A stretch of DNA of 64,000 bases, taken from contig NZ_CP011971.1 of assembly GCF_001579945.1 (NCBI RefSeq), forward strand, positions 620,001 to 684,000, written 5' to 3'. This document shows, piece by piece, positions 43,083-50,760 of the stretch; positions within the stretch are counted from its first letter, which is position 1; each line of letters starts with the position of its first letter. The stretch comes from Steroidobacter denitrificans (GTDB lineage Bacteria; Pseudomonadota; Gammaproteobacteria; Steroidobacterales; Steroidobacteraceae). Under the pieces are notes generated by a model that had not been told where the DNA came from, made no database searches, and saw nothing but the letters and a program-made list of their open reading frames with translations. Made by a program: the position numbers and the translations under genes.

Positions 43083-43131
43083 TTACGGTATCTCCCACAG
43101 TCACCGGCGCCGATACCGTAAAAAGTACCGC
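43083..43131. promoter_or_regulatory. Integrase upstream dyad and arm-type site
   Basis: TTACGGTAT (43083-43091) and ATACCGTAA (43113-43121) form a 9-bp inverted repeat touching the integrase start. TACCGTAAAAAGTACCG (43115-43131) recurs at the other end of the island (28215-28231). It may be a binding site for integrase autoregulation and recombination. Confidence 0.55.
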
Positions 43132-43246
43132 CGCCTTGTTGAGACAAGGTGAGAGCTTGGGAGATGCCAAGAACGCCGGAAACCCTGAGTTTCCCAGTAT
43201 TTGTGGCAGAAACCGAGACCGCCTGAGCCGGCGCGAGATCAAGAAT

Positions 43247-43323
43247 TGGTGGAAAGGGAGGGACTCGAACCCTCGACCCCGGCATTATGAGTGCCGTGCT
43301 CTAACCGGCTGAGCTACCTTTCC
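43247..43323 (-). tRNA. tRNA-Met (CAT), elongator
   Basis: A 77-nt tRNA read on the minus strand, 5' end at 43323. Acceptor GGAAAGG pairs with CCTTTCC, D-arm GCTC/GAGC, anticodon stem CGGCA/TGCCG with loop CTCATAA (anticodon CAT), T-arm GAGGG-TTCGAGT-CCCTC, and CCA encoded at the 3' end. The CACTCATAATG loop context fits elongator tRNA-Met; tRNA-Ile2, which also has CAT, is less likely but not excluded. The 3' end is the island attachment site. Confidence 0.9.
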
Positions 43324-43591
43324 ATCCGGCTCAAACCCTGGAGTCGGCCCTGGCGGGCCGGGGCTGCATGACCCTTGCGGGGGCGCGATTGTCCCGGTGA
43401 GGGTCGGGCCTGTCAATACGAGCCGGATGGCGAGCCGGATATAGGCCGGCGATCTCGATGGATTCATCCGCAGGCGCAAAAGCGCTGCGGGTGGCTCCGT
43501 CCCGGAATTTGGCACGGGGTTTCACGCACCGCCGCAAACGCGGGTAAACTCCCTCTATCGGTGCCCCAGAAAGCGCCGCAGGGGAGTCGCT
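43324..43591. other. Intergenic region, tRNA to porin
   Basis: No gene is seen in these 268 bp. The region must hold the divergent promoters of the tRNA and the porin gene, but no clear consensus boxes were found. GGGGAG lies just before ATG 43592. Confidence 0.35.
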
Positions 43592-44293
43592 ATGCGTGGT
43601 ATGCAATGGTTGCTGGTCCCGGGGCTGATGCTGGCCGCCGGCACGGCGAATGCGCAGGTGTCCGCGACAGTCACCGCCGCGAGCGACTACGACTTTCGCG
43701 GCACCTCGCAGTCCGCCAAGGATCCTGTCTTGCAGGCGAGCCTGGACTATGCCATGGATAACGGCTGGTACGTGGGGGCCTGGGCGAGCAATGTCGATTT
43801 CGGGGATGACACCGATTACGAGATCGATCTCTATACCGGATTTTCCGGCGGGAGCGACGGGGGTCTGCTGTGGGATGTCGGGCTGATCTACTACGCCTTT
43901 CCCGATTCATCCGAGTACGATTTTTTCGAAGCCTATGGGAGTATCGGCAACGGCTGGCTGGAGGGCAAGCTGTGGTATGCGAATGATTATGGCGGTAACG
44001 AGACCGATGGGAACACATCCGCCTTCTACCTGGAAGGCAACGCCACGATTGCGCTGCCGCGGGACTTCTCGCTGCTGCTGCACGTCGGCCTGGCTACGGG
44101 CGATTACTGGGATGATGAGTTCGGCGACGATCAGATCGACTATTCGATCGGCGTAGGCTACACCCTGGGCAATTTCGATCTGGCGCTGAAGTATGTCGAC
44201 ACCGAAACCGACATTGTCGAACGCGGCAATGTGCTCAATAACGAGGGCCGTTTCATATTCACCGTCTCCACGACCTTCCCTTGGGGAAATTGA
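43592..44293 (+). CDS. TorF-family putative porin
   Basis: A 233-aa outer-membrane protein with a signal peptide (about residues 1-21, cleavage after ANA). It shows the family start VSATVTAASDYDFRGTSQS and alternating amphipathic strands ending in aromatic residues (FIFTVSTTFPWGN), as expected for a beta barrel. The family (TorF, TIGR02001) is widespread in proteobacteria; the transported solute is unknown. The sequence is strongly acidic. It is a single-gene unit right of the tRNA. Confidence 0.83.
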   Translation: MRGMQWLLVPGLMLAAGTANAQVSATVTAASDYDFRGTSQSAKDPVLQASLDYAMDNGWYVGAWASNVDFGDDTDYEIDLYTGFSGGSDGGLLWDVGLIYYAFPDSSEYDFFEAYGSIGNGWLEGKLWYANDYGGNETDGNTSAFYLEGNATIALPRDFSLLLHVGLATGDYWDDEFGDDQIDYSIGVGYTLGNFDLALKYVDTETDIVERGNVLNNEGRFIFTVSTTFPWGN

Positions 44294-44417
44294 TTCCGCA
44301 ACGGGTCGACGTCGTGACGACTGAAAGGGCTCTGATAACCGGACGGGCTGGCGGGCGGCTGAGAGTGGAATGAGTGGCCGGAATTTACACCGGGAAATCC
44401 GTCTCGATGATTCGTCT

Positions 44418-46328
44418 TTAGTTCAAGGTTTCACGCCAGGCCTGGAACATCAGCACGCCCCACAAGTGCGTATGCCATTTGCGTTGGCCATTGAGGAATT
44501 CGCGCCAGATCGTTCGGATCGGTACGGGTTCCAGGTGACCTTCCTCACGCAGACGCCGTTCGTCGAGTTGCGCCTCGGCCCAGTCGCGTAATGGTCCGCG
44601 CAGCCAATCCCCCACCGGCGCGCCGAATCCAGACTTGGGACGCTGCACCAGCGGTTCGGGTAGATAGCGTTGCAGCAGACGCTTGGGCAGGTATTTCAAT
44701 GTGCCTTCGTGCCACTTCAGCGTCATCGGCAGCGACCAGGCGAACTCGACGACACGCCAGTCGAGCAGCGGCGCGCGGGCTTCCAACGCAAATGCCATGC
44801 TGGCGCGGTCGACCTTGGTGAGGATGTCCTCAGGCAGGTAGCAGGCGAAGTCCAGAGCCATGAGCGCATCGGCCGGGGTGCCGGTGACCGGCATCGCCGA
44901 TGGATCGTCGTAGGCGGTAAGGGCGCGGCAGGCGCCGATCACCACGGCTTCGGGACGGCGCCAGCGGCTGACCCGGTTTCGTGCCACGCCTTGCAGCTCC
45001 CTGGCAGCCAACTCCGCGCGCAGCGCGGCCAACCCGCCCAGGCGCGCTTGCTCGCCTGGATCGCCGGCCAGGCGAGCCAGAACGGCGCGTGGCAAGCGTG
45101 CCAACCAGGCCTCGCTGCGCAGCGTGCGTGCGTAGCGGCGATAGCCAAAAAACAGCTCGTCGCCGCCGTCGCCCGATAGCGCGACGGTGACATGTTGGCG
45201 GGCGAGCCGGCACAGCAGCGCAGTGGGCAGTTGCGAGGAGTCGGCGAAAGGTTCGTCGTACATCCCTGCCATATCCGGTACCAGCGCCAGCGCGGCCCGG
45301 CCATCAGCTTGCAACTGGCTATGGTCGGTGCCCAGATGTCGGGCGACGGCGGCCGCGTGGGCGCTTTCGTCATGGGCGATGTTGTCAAAGCCGATCGAAA
45401 AGCTGCGTACCGGCCGCGACGATCGCGCCTGCATCAGAGCGGTCACCAGCGAGGAATCCGTACCCCCCGACAGGAATGCGCCCAGCGGCACGTCGGCGCG
45501 CATCCGTAACGCTGTCGCATCGCCGAGCAAGGCGTCCAAGGCGTCCAAGGCGTCCTCCTCGTCCCCCTCGAAGCCACGAGCGATCGCCTCCTGCTGGCGC
45601 TGCAGTGCGCTCCACCAGCGTTGCGGTGCGCCCGCAGGGTCATGGGCGCCGGCGCCAGCGCACACCTGCGGCAGGTCGATGCGCAACAGACATCCAGCCG
45701 GCAGCTTGTAGACTCTCCGCAAGATGGCATACGGTGCCGGGATGTAGTTTAGGCGCAGCAGCAGAGCCAGAGCGTCCGGGTTGACCTCCGGGTGCAAGGC
45801 CGGATGGGCCCGTAGCGCTGCCAGCTCGCTGCCGAACAGAAACGCGCCGTCTCCAGCCCAGCCATAGTACAACGGCTTCTTGCCGACCCGGTCGCGGGCC
45901 AGCCAAAGCACCTGTTCGCGGCGGTCCCACGCGGCCAGGGCGAGCATGCCGTTGCCGGCCGCCAAGGCGGCCGGCACGCTCCATTCGGCGATCGCGGCCA
46001 GCAATACCTCGGTATCCGAACGACCGTGGAAAGTATGCCCCAGTGTGGTCAATTCTTCGCGCAGGGCTGCATGATTGTAGATCTCGCCGTTGAATGCGAT
46101 CACCCAGCGCCCATCGGCCGAGAGCATGGGCTGATGTCCTTCCGGACTCAGGTCGACGATCGACAAGCGACGATGCGACAGCACCACTCCGGCACCCGCA
46201 TCGGCCCAGGTGCCCTCGTCGTCCGGCCCGCGATGGGCGATGGCCGAGCCCATCCTTTTGCCCAATGCATGCAATGCGTCCGCGTTTGCATTTGCGGCGG
46301 GTAACCACGCCCCGGCAATTCCACACAT
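44418..46328 (-). CDS. asnB: Asparagine synthase, glutamine-hydrolysing
   Basis: A 636-aa class B asparagine synthetase. The N-terminal nucleophile domain starts MCGIAGAW with Cys2 and contains HRGPDDEG and FNGEIYN. The synthetase domain has the PP-loop FLSGGTDSSLVTALM and the ALSGDGGDELFFGYRRY block. ATG 46328 is fixed because Cys2 must be N-terminal; the frame upstream to 46409 is only an extension. It lies 8 bp behind a glycosyltransferase gene, so it may serve a surface-glycan modification rather than general asparagine supply. Confidence 0.9.
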   Translation of the reverse strand: MCGIAGAWLPAANANADALHALGKRMGSAIAHRGPDDEGTWADAGAGVVLSHRRLSIVDLSPEGHQPMLSADGRWVIAFNGEIYNHAALREELTTLGHTFHGRSDTEVLLAAIAEWSVPAALAAGNGMLALAAWDRREQVLWLARDRVGKKPLYYGWAGDGAFLFGSELAALRAHPALHPEVNPDALALLLRLNYIPAPYAILRRVYKLPAGCLLRIDLPQVCAGAGAHDPAGAPQRWWSALQRQQEAIARGFEGDEEDALDALDALLGDATALRMRADVPLGAFLSGGTDSSLVTALMQARSSRPVRSFSIGFDNIAHDESAHAAAVARHLGTDHSQLQADGRAALALVPDMAGMYDEPFADSSQLPTALLCRLARQHVTVALSGDGGDELFFGYRRYARTLRSEAWLARLPRAVLARLAGDPGEQARLGGLAALRAELAARELQGVARNRVSRWRRPEAVVIGACRALTAYDDPSAMPVTGTPADALMALDFACYLPEDILTKVDRASMAFALEARAPLLDWRVVEFAWSLPMTLKWHEGTLKYLPKRLLQRYLPEPLVQRPKSGFGAPVGDWLRGPLRDWAEAQLDERRLREEGHLEPVPIRTIWREFLNGQRKWHTHLWGVLMFQAWRETLN

Positions 46329-46336
46329 GTATCGCC

Positions 46337-47071
46337 TCAGACGTCCAAGGCTTCGACAGAGCCGGCAGCCGGCGGCGTGGTGACCGGCTGACCGTTCTGT
46401 AGCAGCCACAGCATGATCGCCTTCTGGCGCGCGTAATTGGCACCCACATAGGCGTACACTAGTCCATGCCAGCCGTCGAGGAATCCGCCGCGCAGCAGAT
46501 AGCCGCGCCAGAAACGCCAGAACGGCGACAGCACCAGCTTGTGCAGCGAGGCGCGTTTGCCGCGTGCGAAATCGTGTTCAGCCATCATCCGCGCATAGCG
46601 TTCGGTCTTGGTCAGCTGGTGCTGCAGTGATCGATAGGGATAGTGAATGAGATCGCCGGCAAGCGTGAGCACCGGACCGTCGACACTGACGGATTCGTGG
46701 ACTTCACGTTGACCGCGCCAGCCGCCGCGGCGGCGGTCGAAGAAGCGCATCAGGCGGTTGGGGTAGGCGTTTCCGTGCCGCAGGAAGCGGCCAAAATAAT
46801 TGGACATCAGGGTGCAGCGGTAGCCGGCAGCTCCTTTGAAATTCGTCGTGCGCGCGGCCTCGATCGAGGCGCGCAATTCGTCGCCGACACGCTCGTCCGC
46901 ATCCAGGCAAAGGACCCAATCGTGGCTGGCCTGTTCGACGGCGAACTGCTTCTGACTGCGGTAGCCGTCGAATCGCCGCTGCAGCACCTTCGCCCCCATC
47001 GCGCGTGCGATAGCGACGGTCGCGTCGGTGGAGTATGAATCCACCACGATAATTTCGGCACAGAAGCTCAA
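46337..47071 (-). CDS. Glycosyltransferase family 2 (start uncertain)
   Basis: GT-A fold transferase similar to LPS core enzymes of the WaaE/KdtX type. FCAEIIVVDSYSTDAT, LCLDADERV (metal-binding DxD-like) and a C-terminal YARMMAEHDF region are visible. TTG 47071 is the only conventional start in the frame, but homologous sequence (PISACIITFNEADRIGDCL) continues upstream to at least 47131 without ATG, GTG or TTG. The true start may be a rare codon (ATC or ATT), or the gene may be damaged. It precedes asnB by 8 bp and is divergent from a transferase gene. Confidence 0.8.
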   Translation of the reverse strand: MSFCAEIIVVDSYSTDATVAIARAMGAKVLQRRFDGYRSQKQFAVEQASHDWVLCLDADERVGDELRASIEAARTTNFKGAAGYRCTLMSNYFGRFLRHGNAYPNRLMRFFDRRRGGWRGQREVHESVSVDGPVLTLAGDLIHYPYRSLQHQLTKTERYARMMAEHDFARGKRASLHKLVLSPFWRFWRGYLLRGGFLDGWHGLVYAYVGANYARQKAIMLWLLQNGQPVTTPPAAGSVEALDV

Positions 47072-47174
47072 TGACGCCAGGCAATCGCCTATGCGATCGG
47101 CTTCGTTGAACGTGATAATGCACGCCGAGATCGGTGGCGGGCTTCCGGAAGCGAATTTTTCAGAGGAAGCGTTG

Positions 47175-48236
47175 ATGGCGGAATACCTGTTGTTCGCGAC
47201 GGAGCGTTATGCGCTGCCCATCCTGCAGCCCGTGGCTGACGCCTTGCAAACCAGCGGCCAGGGTGTGCATGCCTGGCTGGTGGGCGGCGCCGCCGGCGCG
47301 CGGCTGCCGGCACCGGTGCGGATGATCGCCGATGCGCGCGCAGCCGTCGACCTGTGTCCGCGTGCGGTGTTCAGCGCTGCCAACTGGATACCGCCGTTCG
47401 TCACGGGGGCCAAGGTTCAGTTGTTCCATGGCTTCAATGTGGAGAAGCGCGCGCCGGCGCGCGGGCATTTTCGGGTGCGCGGCTTGTTCGACCTGTATTG
47501 TACCCAGGGCCCGGCAACGACCGGCCCCTTCCGCGAACTGGCCCATCAGGCAGGTTATTTTAAGGTCGTGGAGACCGGCTGGCCCAAGCTGGACCCGCTG
47601 TTCGGCCGCGATGATCCGTTGGCCGACCGGCTGCGTGCCGCCGCCGGTGGCCGGCCGGTGGTGATGTTCGCCTCGACGTTCACCCGGCACCTGAGCGCAG
47701 CGCCGCATCTGCTCGAGATGATCGCCGCCCAGATTGCCACCGGACGGTGCTACTGGCTGCTGACCCTGCATCCCAAGTGCGCGCCGGAGTGGTTCGAACG
47801 CTATCGTGCGCTGGCCGGTAGTCACGCCGAGTTCGTGGAGACCGAGCAGTTGATCAGCGCTCAGCGCGCCGCCGACGTACTGGTTGCCGACACCACCTCG
47901 GTGGTCAGCGAGTTCGTGATCCAGCGCAAGCCGGTGGTGACGTTCCGGAATCGGGCGCCCAAGCCGCATATGCTCGATTTCGATGATCCCGCCGTCTTGC
48001 CGGCCATGCTGGAGCGTGCGTTCACGCCCGACGCCGCGCTGACCGCGGCATTGGCCGCCTATGCCGACAGCATTCATCCATACCGCGATGGTCAGGCTTC
48101 GCAGCGGGTCATCGCGGCAACCGAAGCCTTGCTGGCCGGCGAACTCGGCAATTTACGGCGCAAGCCGCTGGGGTCGCTGTTGCGCGGACTGCAGATACGA
48201 CGTGAGCTGGGTTACTGGGGGCCGGCTGCCCGTTGA
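47175..48236 (+). CDS. CDP-glycerol glycerophosphotransferase-like protein
   Basis: A 353-aa protein of the glycerophosphotransferase superfamily (GT-B-like fold). LFHGFNVEKRAP and the nucleotide-binding LTLHPKCAPEWF and VLVADTTSVVSEFVIQRKPVVTF segments are typical. ATG 47175 follows AGAGGAAG at good spacing, which overrides the longer frame from 47028. Likely role: transfer of a glycerophosphate or related group to a surface polysaccharide. The donor is not certain. It is divergent from the glycosyltransferase gene. Confidence 0.75.
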   Translation: MAEYLLFATERYALPILQPVADALQTSGQGVHAWLVGGAAGARLPAPVRMIADARAAVDLCPRAVFSAANWIPPFVTGAKVQLFHGFNVEKRAPARGHFRVRGLFDLYCTQGPATTGPFRELAHQAGYFKVVETGWPKLDPLFGRDDPLADRLRAAAGGRPVVMFASTFTRHLSAAPHLLEMIAAQIATGRCYWLLTLHPKCAPEWFERYRALAGSHAEFVETEQLISAQRAADVLVADTTSVVSEFVIQRKPVVTFRNRAPKPHMLDFDDPAVLPAMLERAFTPDAALTAALAAYADSIHPYRDGQASQRVIAATEALLAGELGNLRRKPLGSLLRGLQIRRELGYWGPAAR

Positions 48237-48249
48237 CGGCATGGCAGGT

Positions 48250-49578
48250 TCAGGGGGTCGCGCGCAGGATATCCGCGAGCGTGGTGACCAACTGGTCGAT
48301 CTGCACCGGCTCGATGATCAGGGGTGGGGACAGGGCGATGATATCGCCCGTGGTGCGGATCAGCACGCCTTTCTCGAACGCAGCGACGAAGACATCGTAG
48401 GCGCGGGTACCGGGTGCGCTGCTGCGCGGCTGCAGTTCGATGCCGGCCACCAACCCCAGGTTGCGCACGTCGATGACATGCGGCAGACCGCGCAGTGAAT
48501 GCACCGCATCTTCCCAGATGCGAGACAGGTCGGCGGCTCGTGTGAGCAGGCCTTCGCGTCGATAGATCTCCAGCGTGGCGAGCGCCGCGGCACAGGCGGC
48601 CGGGTGGGCCGAATACGTGTAGCCGTGGAACAGCTCGATCGCATCTTCCGGGGCGTGCATGAACGCGTCATAGATGGACTTGCGCACGAACACCGCACCC
48701 ATCGGGACGGCACCGTTCGTCAAGCCCTTCGCCGAGGTGATCATGTCGGGAACGACATCGAAATAGTGGGCGCCGAACGGTGTTCCCAAGCGGCCGAAGC
48801 CGGTGATGACCTCGTCGAATATCAACAGGATGCCGTGCCTGTCACAGATCGAACGCAAGCGCTGCAGGTAACCCTTGGGCGGCAGGATCACGCCTGCCGA
48901 ACCGGCAATCGGTTCGACGATGACAGCGGCGATCGTCGAGGCGTCATGCAGGGCCACCAACCGCTCCAGCTCATCTGCCAGATGCACCCCCCACTCGGGC
49001 TGGCCGCGCGAGTAGGCATTGTGTTCGATGTCCAAGGTGTGGGAAAGATGATCGACGCCGGGCAGAAGGCTGCCGAAAAATTTGCGGTTGTTGACGATGC
49101 CACCGACCGAGATACCGCCGAAACCGACGCCGTGATATCCCTTTTCGCGTCCGATCAGCCGAGTGCGCGCCGCTTCGCCTCGGGAGCGATGATAGGCGAT
49201 GGCGATTTTCAATGCTGTATCGACCGATTCGGAACCGGAGTTGGTGAAGAACACATGATCCAGATCGCCGGGAACGAGTTCTACCAGCCGATTGGCCAGT
49301 TCGAATGCCTGCGGGTGTCCCATCTGGAAGGTCGGCGCATAGTCCAGCGTAGCCAGCTGGCGGCTTACGGCCTCGGTGATTTCCGGGCGGGCGTGGCCGG
49401 CGTTGACGCACCATAGTCCAGCGATGCCATCCAGGATCTGCCGGCCGTCGTCGGTCCAGTAGTGCATGCCCTGGGCGCGCGCCAGCAGCCGCGGATGGGC
49501 CTTGAAGCGGCGATTCGCCGTGAACGGCATCCAGAACGCATCCAGGGTTGCGGGCGTCGGCACGGTGGGTATGGTCAT
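48250..49578 (-). CDS. Omega-amino acid:pyruvate aminotransferase
   Basis: A 442-aa class III PLP enzyme. It closely follows beta-alanine:pyruvate aminotransferases: FWMPFTANRRFKAHPRLL, GLWCVNAGHARPEI and the PLP-lysine in SAKGLTNGAVPMGAV. IFDEVITGFGRLG gives the cofactor-binding Asp. It transfers the amino group of beta-alanine, GABA or related omega-amines to pyruvate. Close to the polyamine genes it could process 4-aminobutyrate or putrescine, which is inference. It is convergent with the transferase gene upstream (13 bp apart) and divergent from aguB. Confidence 0.88.
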   Translation of the reverse strand: MTIPTVPTPATLDAFWMPFTANRRFKAHPRLLARAQGMHYWTDDGRQILDGIAGLWCVNAGHARPEITEAVSRQLATLDYAPTFQMGHPQAFELANRLVELVPGDLDHVFFTNSGSESVDTALKIAIAYHRSRGEAARTRLIGREKGYHGVGFGGISVGGIVNNRKFFGSLLPGVDHLSHTLDIEHNAYSRGQPEWGVHLADELERLVALHDASTIAAVIVEPIAGSAGVILPPKGYLQRLRSICDRHGILLIFDEVITGFGRLGTPFGAHYFDVVPDMITSAKGLTNGAVPMGAVFVRKSIYDAFMHAPEDAIELFHGYTYSAHPAACAAALATLEIYRREGLLTRAADLSRIWEDAVHSLRGLPHVIDVRNLGLVAGIELQPRSSAPGTRAYDVFVAAFEKGVLIRTTGDIIALSPPLIIEPVQIDQLVTTLADILRATP

Positions 49579-49832
49579 GGCCTGTGGGAGATCGAGCAGG
49601 TGGCGGAAAGTCCGAGCGGGAGAATTCGCGGCGAGACGACTCGGGGGTGATGATACGCTATGCGCCGAAGGCCGATATCGCGCAGACGGGTTTCCAGGGA
49701 TGAGTCTGGCGACATGATCGGCCGGTATTGCCTATATTTCGGAACGGGCGGGCCGTTTCCCGCATCCCTCGACCCAAGAAAGGCCGGTAGACTTACGGAT
49801 CCAGTCGTCGGGGCTGCCCCCGGATCGCCATC
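49579..49832. promoter_or_regulatory. Divergent intergenic region, aminotransferase/aguB
   Basis: A 254-bp stretch with no gene. It must contain the two divergent promoters. No strong consensus or dyad was recognised. The aguB start has no obvious strong ribosome site. Confidence 0.3.
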
Positions 49833-50699
49833 ATGAAAGTTACCGTAGCCGCTACACAATTCGCCGCCGGCGAAGATCGCCGCGCCAACCTCGACAGCGC
49901 CGAACGGTTGGTCCGTCAGGCCGCCGCCGCGGGCGCGAACATCATCCTGATGCAGGAATTATTCGAAACACTCTATTTCTGCAAGGGCCACGATCCGGCC
50001 AATTTCGAACTGGCGCTGCCGATCACCGAGAATCCCGCCGTGCAGCGGTTTCAGGCGCTGGCGCGCGAGTTGAATGTGGTCCTGCCGGTCAGCATGTACG
50101 AACGCGCCGGCAACGTATTCTACAACAGCGTGGCGGTCGTGGATGCGGACGGGACGCTGCTGGGCGTATATCGCAAGGCCCATATTCCCGAAAGCCCGGG
50201 CTATCACGAGAAATTCTATTTCTCGCCTGGGGATACGGGCTTCAAGGTCTGGCGCACGCGCTTCGGGACGATCGGCGTGGCGATCTGCTGGGACCAGTGG
50301 TTCCCGGAGTCTGCGCGCGTCATGGCCTTGATGGGTGCAGAGATGCTGTTCTATCCCACGGCCATCGGCTCGGAGCCGCAGGATTCGGGCATCGATTCGC
50401 GCGACCATTGGCAGCGTGCGATGCAAGGGCATGCAGCCTCGAACGTGATGCCGGTGGTGGCGTCGAATCGCATCGGCATCGAGCGAGGGGGATCGTGGGA
50501 AGTTACTTATTACGGCTCTTCCTTCATTGCCGATCATGTCGGTGCGATCGTTGCACAGGCGCCGCGTGCGGGCGAAAGCATGGTCACTGCCTGTTTCGAT
50601 CTGGAACAGATTCGTACCTATCGGCGTGCCTGGGGCGTGTTTCGCGACCGGCGTCCCGATCTATACGGTCCGATCATGACACTCGACGGCAGGCAATGA
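49833..50699 (+). CDS. aguB: N-carbamoylputrescine amidase
   Basis: A 288-aa nitrilase-superfamily enzyme that hydrolyses N-carbamoylputrescine to putrescine, CO2 and ammonia. The catalytic triad is visible as Glu42 (LMQELFE), Lys115 (VYRKAHIPE) and Cys152 (VAICWDQWFPE). The sequence is nearly invariant in family blocks such as SPGYHEKFYFSPGD. It gives the last step of arginine to putrescine via agmatine. No agmatine deiminase (aguA) is in the window. It lies close to the polyamine uptake and catabolic genes. Confidence 0.93.
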   Translation: MKVTVAATQFAAGEDRRANLDSAERLVRQAAAAGANIILMQELFETLYFCKGHDPANFELALPITENPAVQRFQALARELNVVLPVSMYERAGNVFYNSVAVVDADGTLLGVYRKAHIPESPGYHEKFYFSPGDTGFKVWRTRFGTIGVAICWDQWFPESARVMALMGAEMLFYPTAIGSEPQDSGIDSRDHWQRAMQGHAASNVMPVVASNRIGIERGGSWEVTYYGSSFIADHVGAIVAQAPRAGESMVTACFDLEQIRTYRRAWGVFRDRRPDLYGPIMTLDGRQ

Positions 50700-50760
50700 G
50701 TCTGTCGGCTGCTCGACACGCCGGCCGCCGCGCCGTGGCGGCGGCAAACCGGTAGTACCC

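Larger units (their letters stand above)
28138..43271. mobile_element. Genomic island integrated at tRNA-Met, defence cargo
   Basis: A 15.1-kb island. At the right end the integrase gene lies next to the 3' end of tRNA-Met. At the left end a 24-bp copy of the tRNA 3' end (T-loop to CCA) lies at 28138-28161, differing by one A from 43247-43271. Matching sites TACCGTAAAAAGTACCG (43115-43131) and TACCGTAAGAAATACCG (28215-28231) lie just inside each end. The content is integrase, AlpA regulator and an eight-gene putative defence operon. No conjugation or replication genes are present. Confidence 0.87.

Noticed and set aside
41322-43121. 599-aa plus-strand frame over the integrase
   Set aside because: It is antisense to the integrase, which has all catalytic motifs. 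The plus-strand protein is low-complexity and matches no family.
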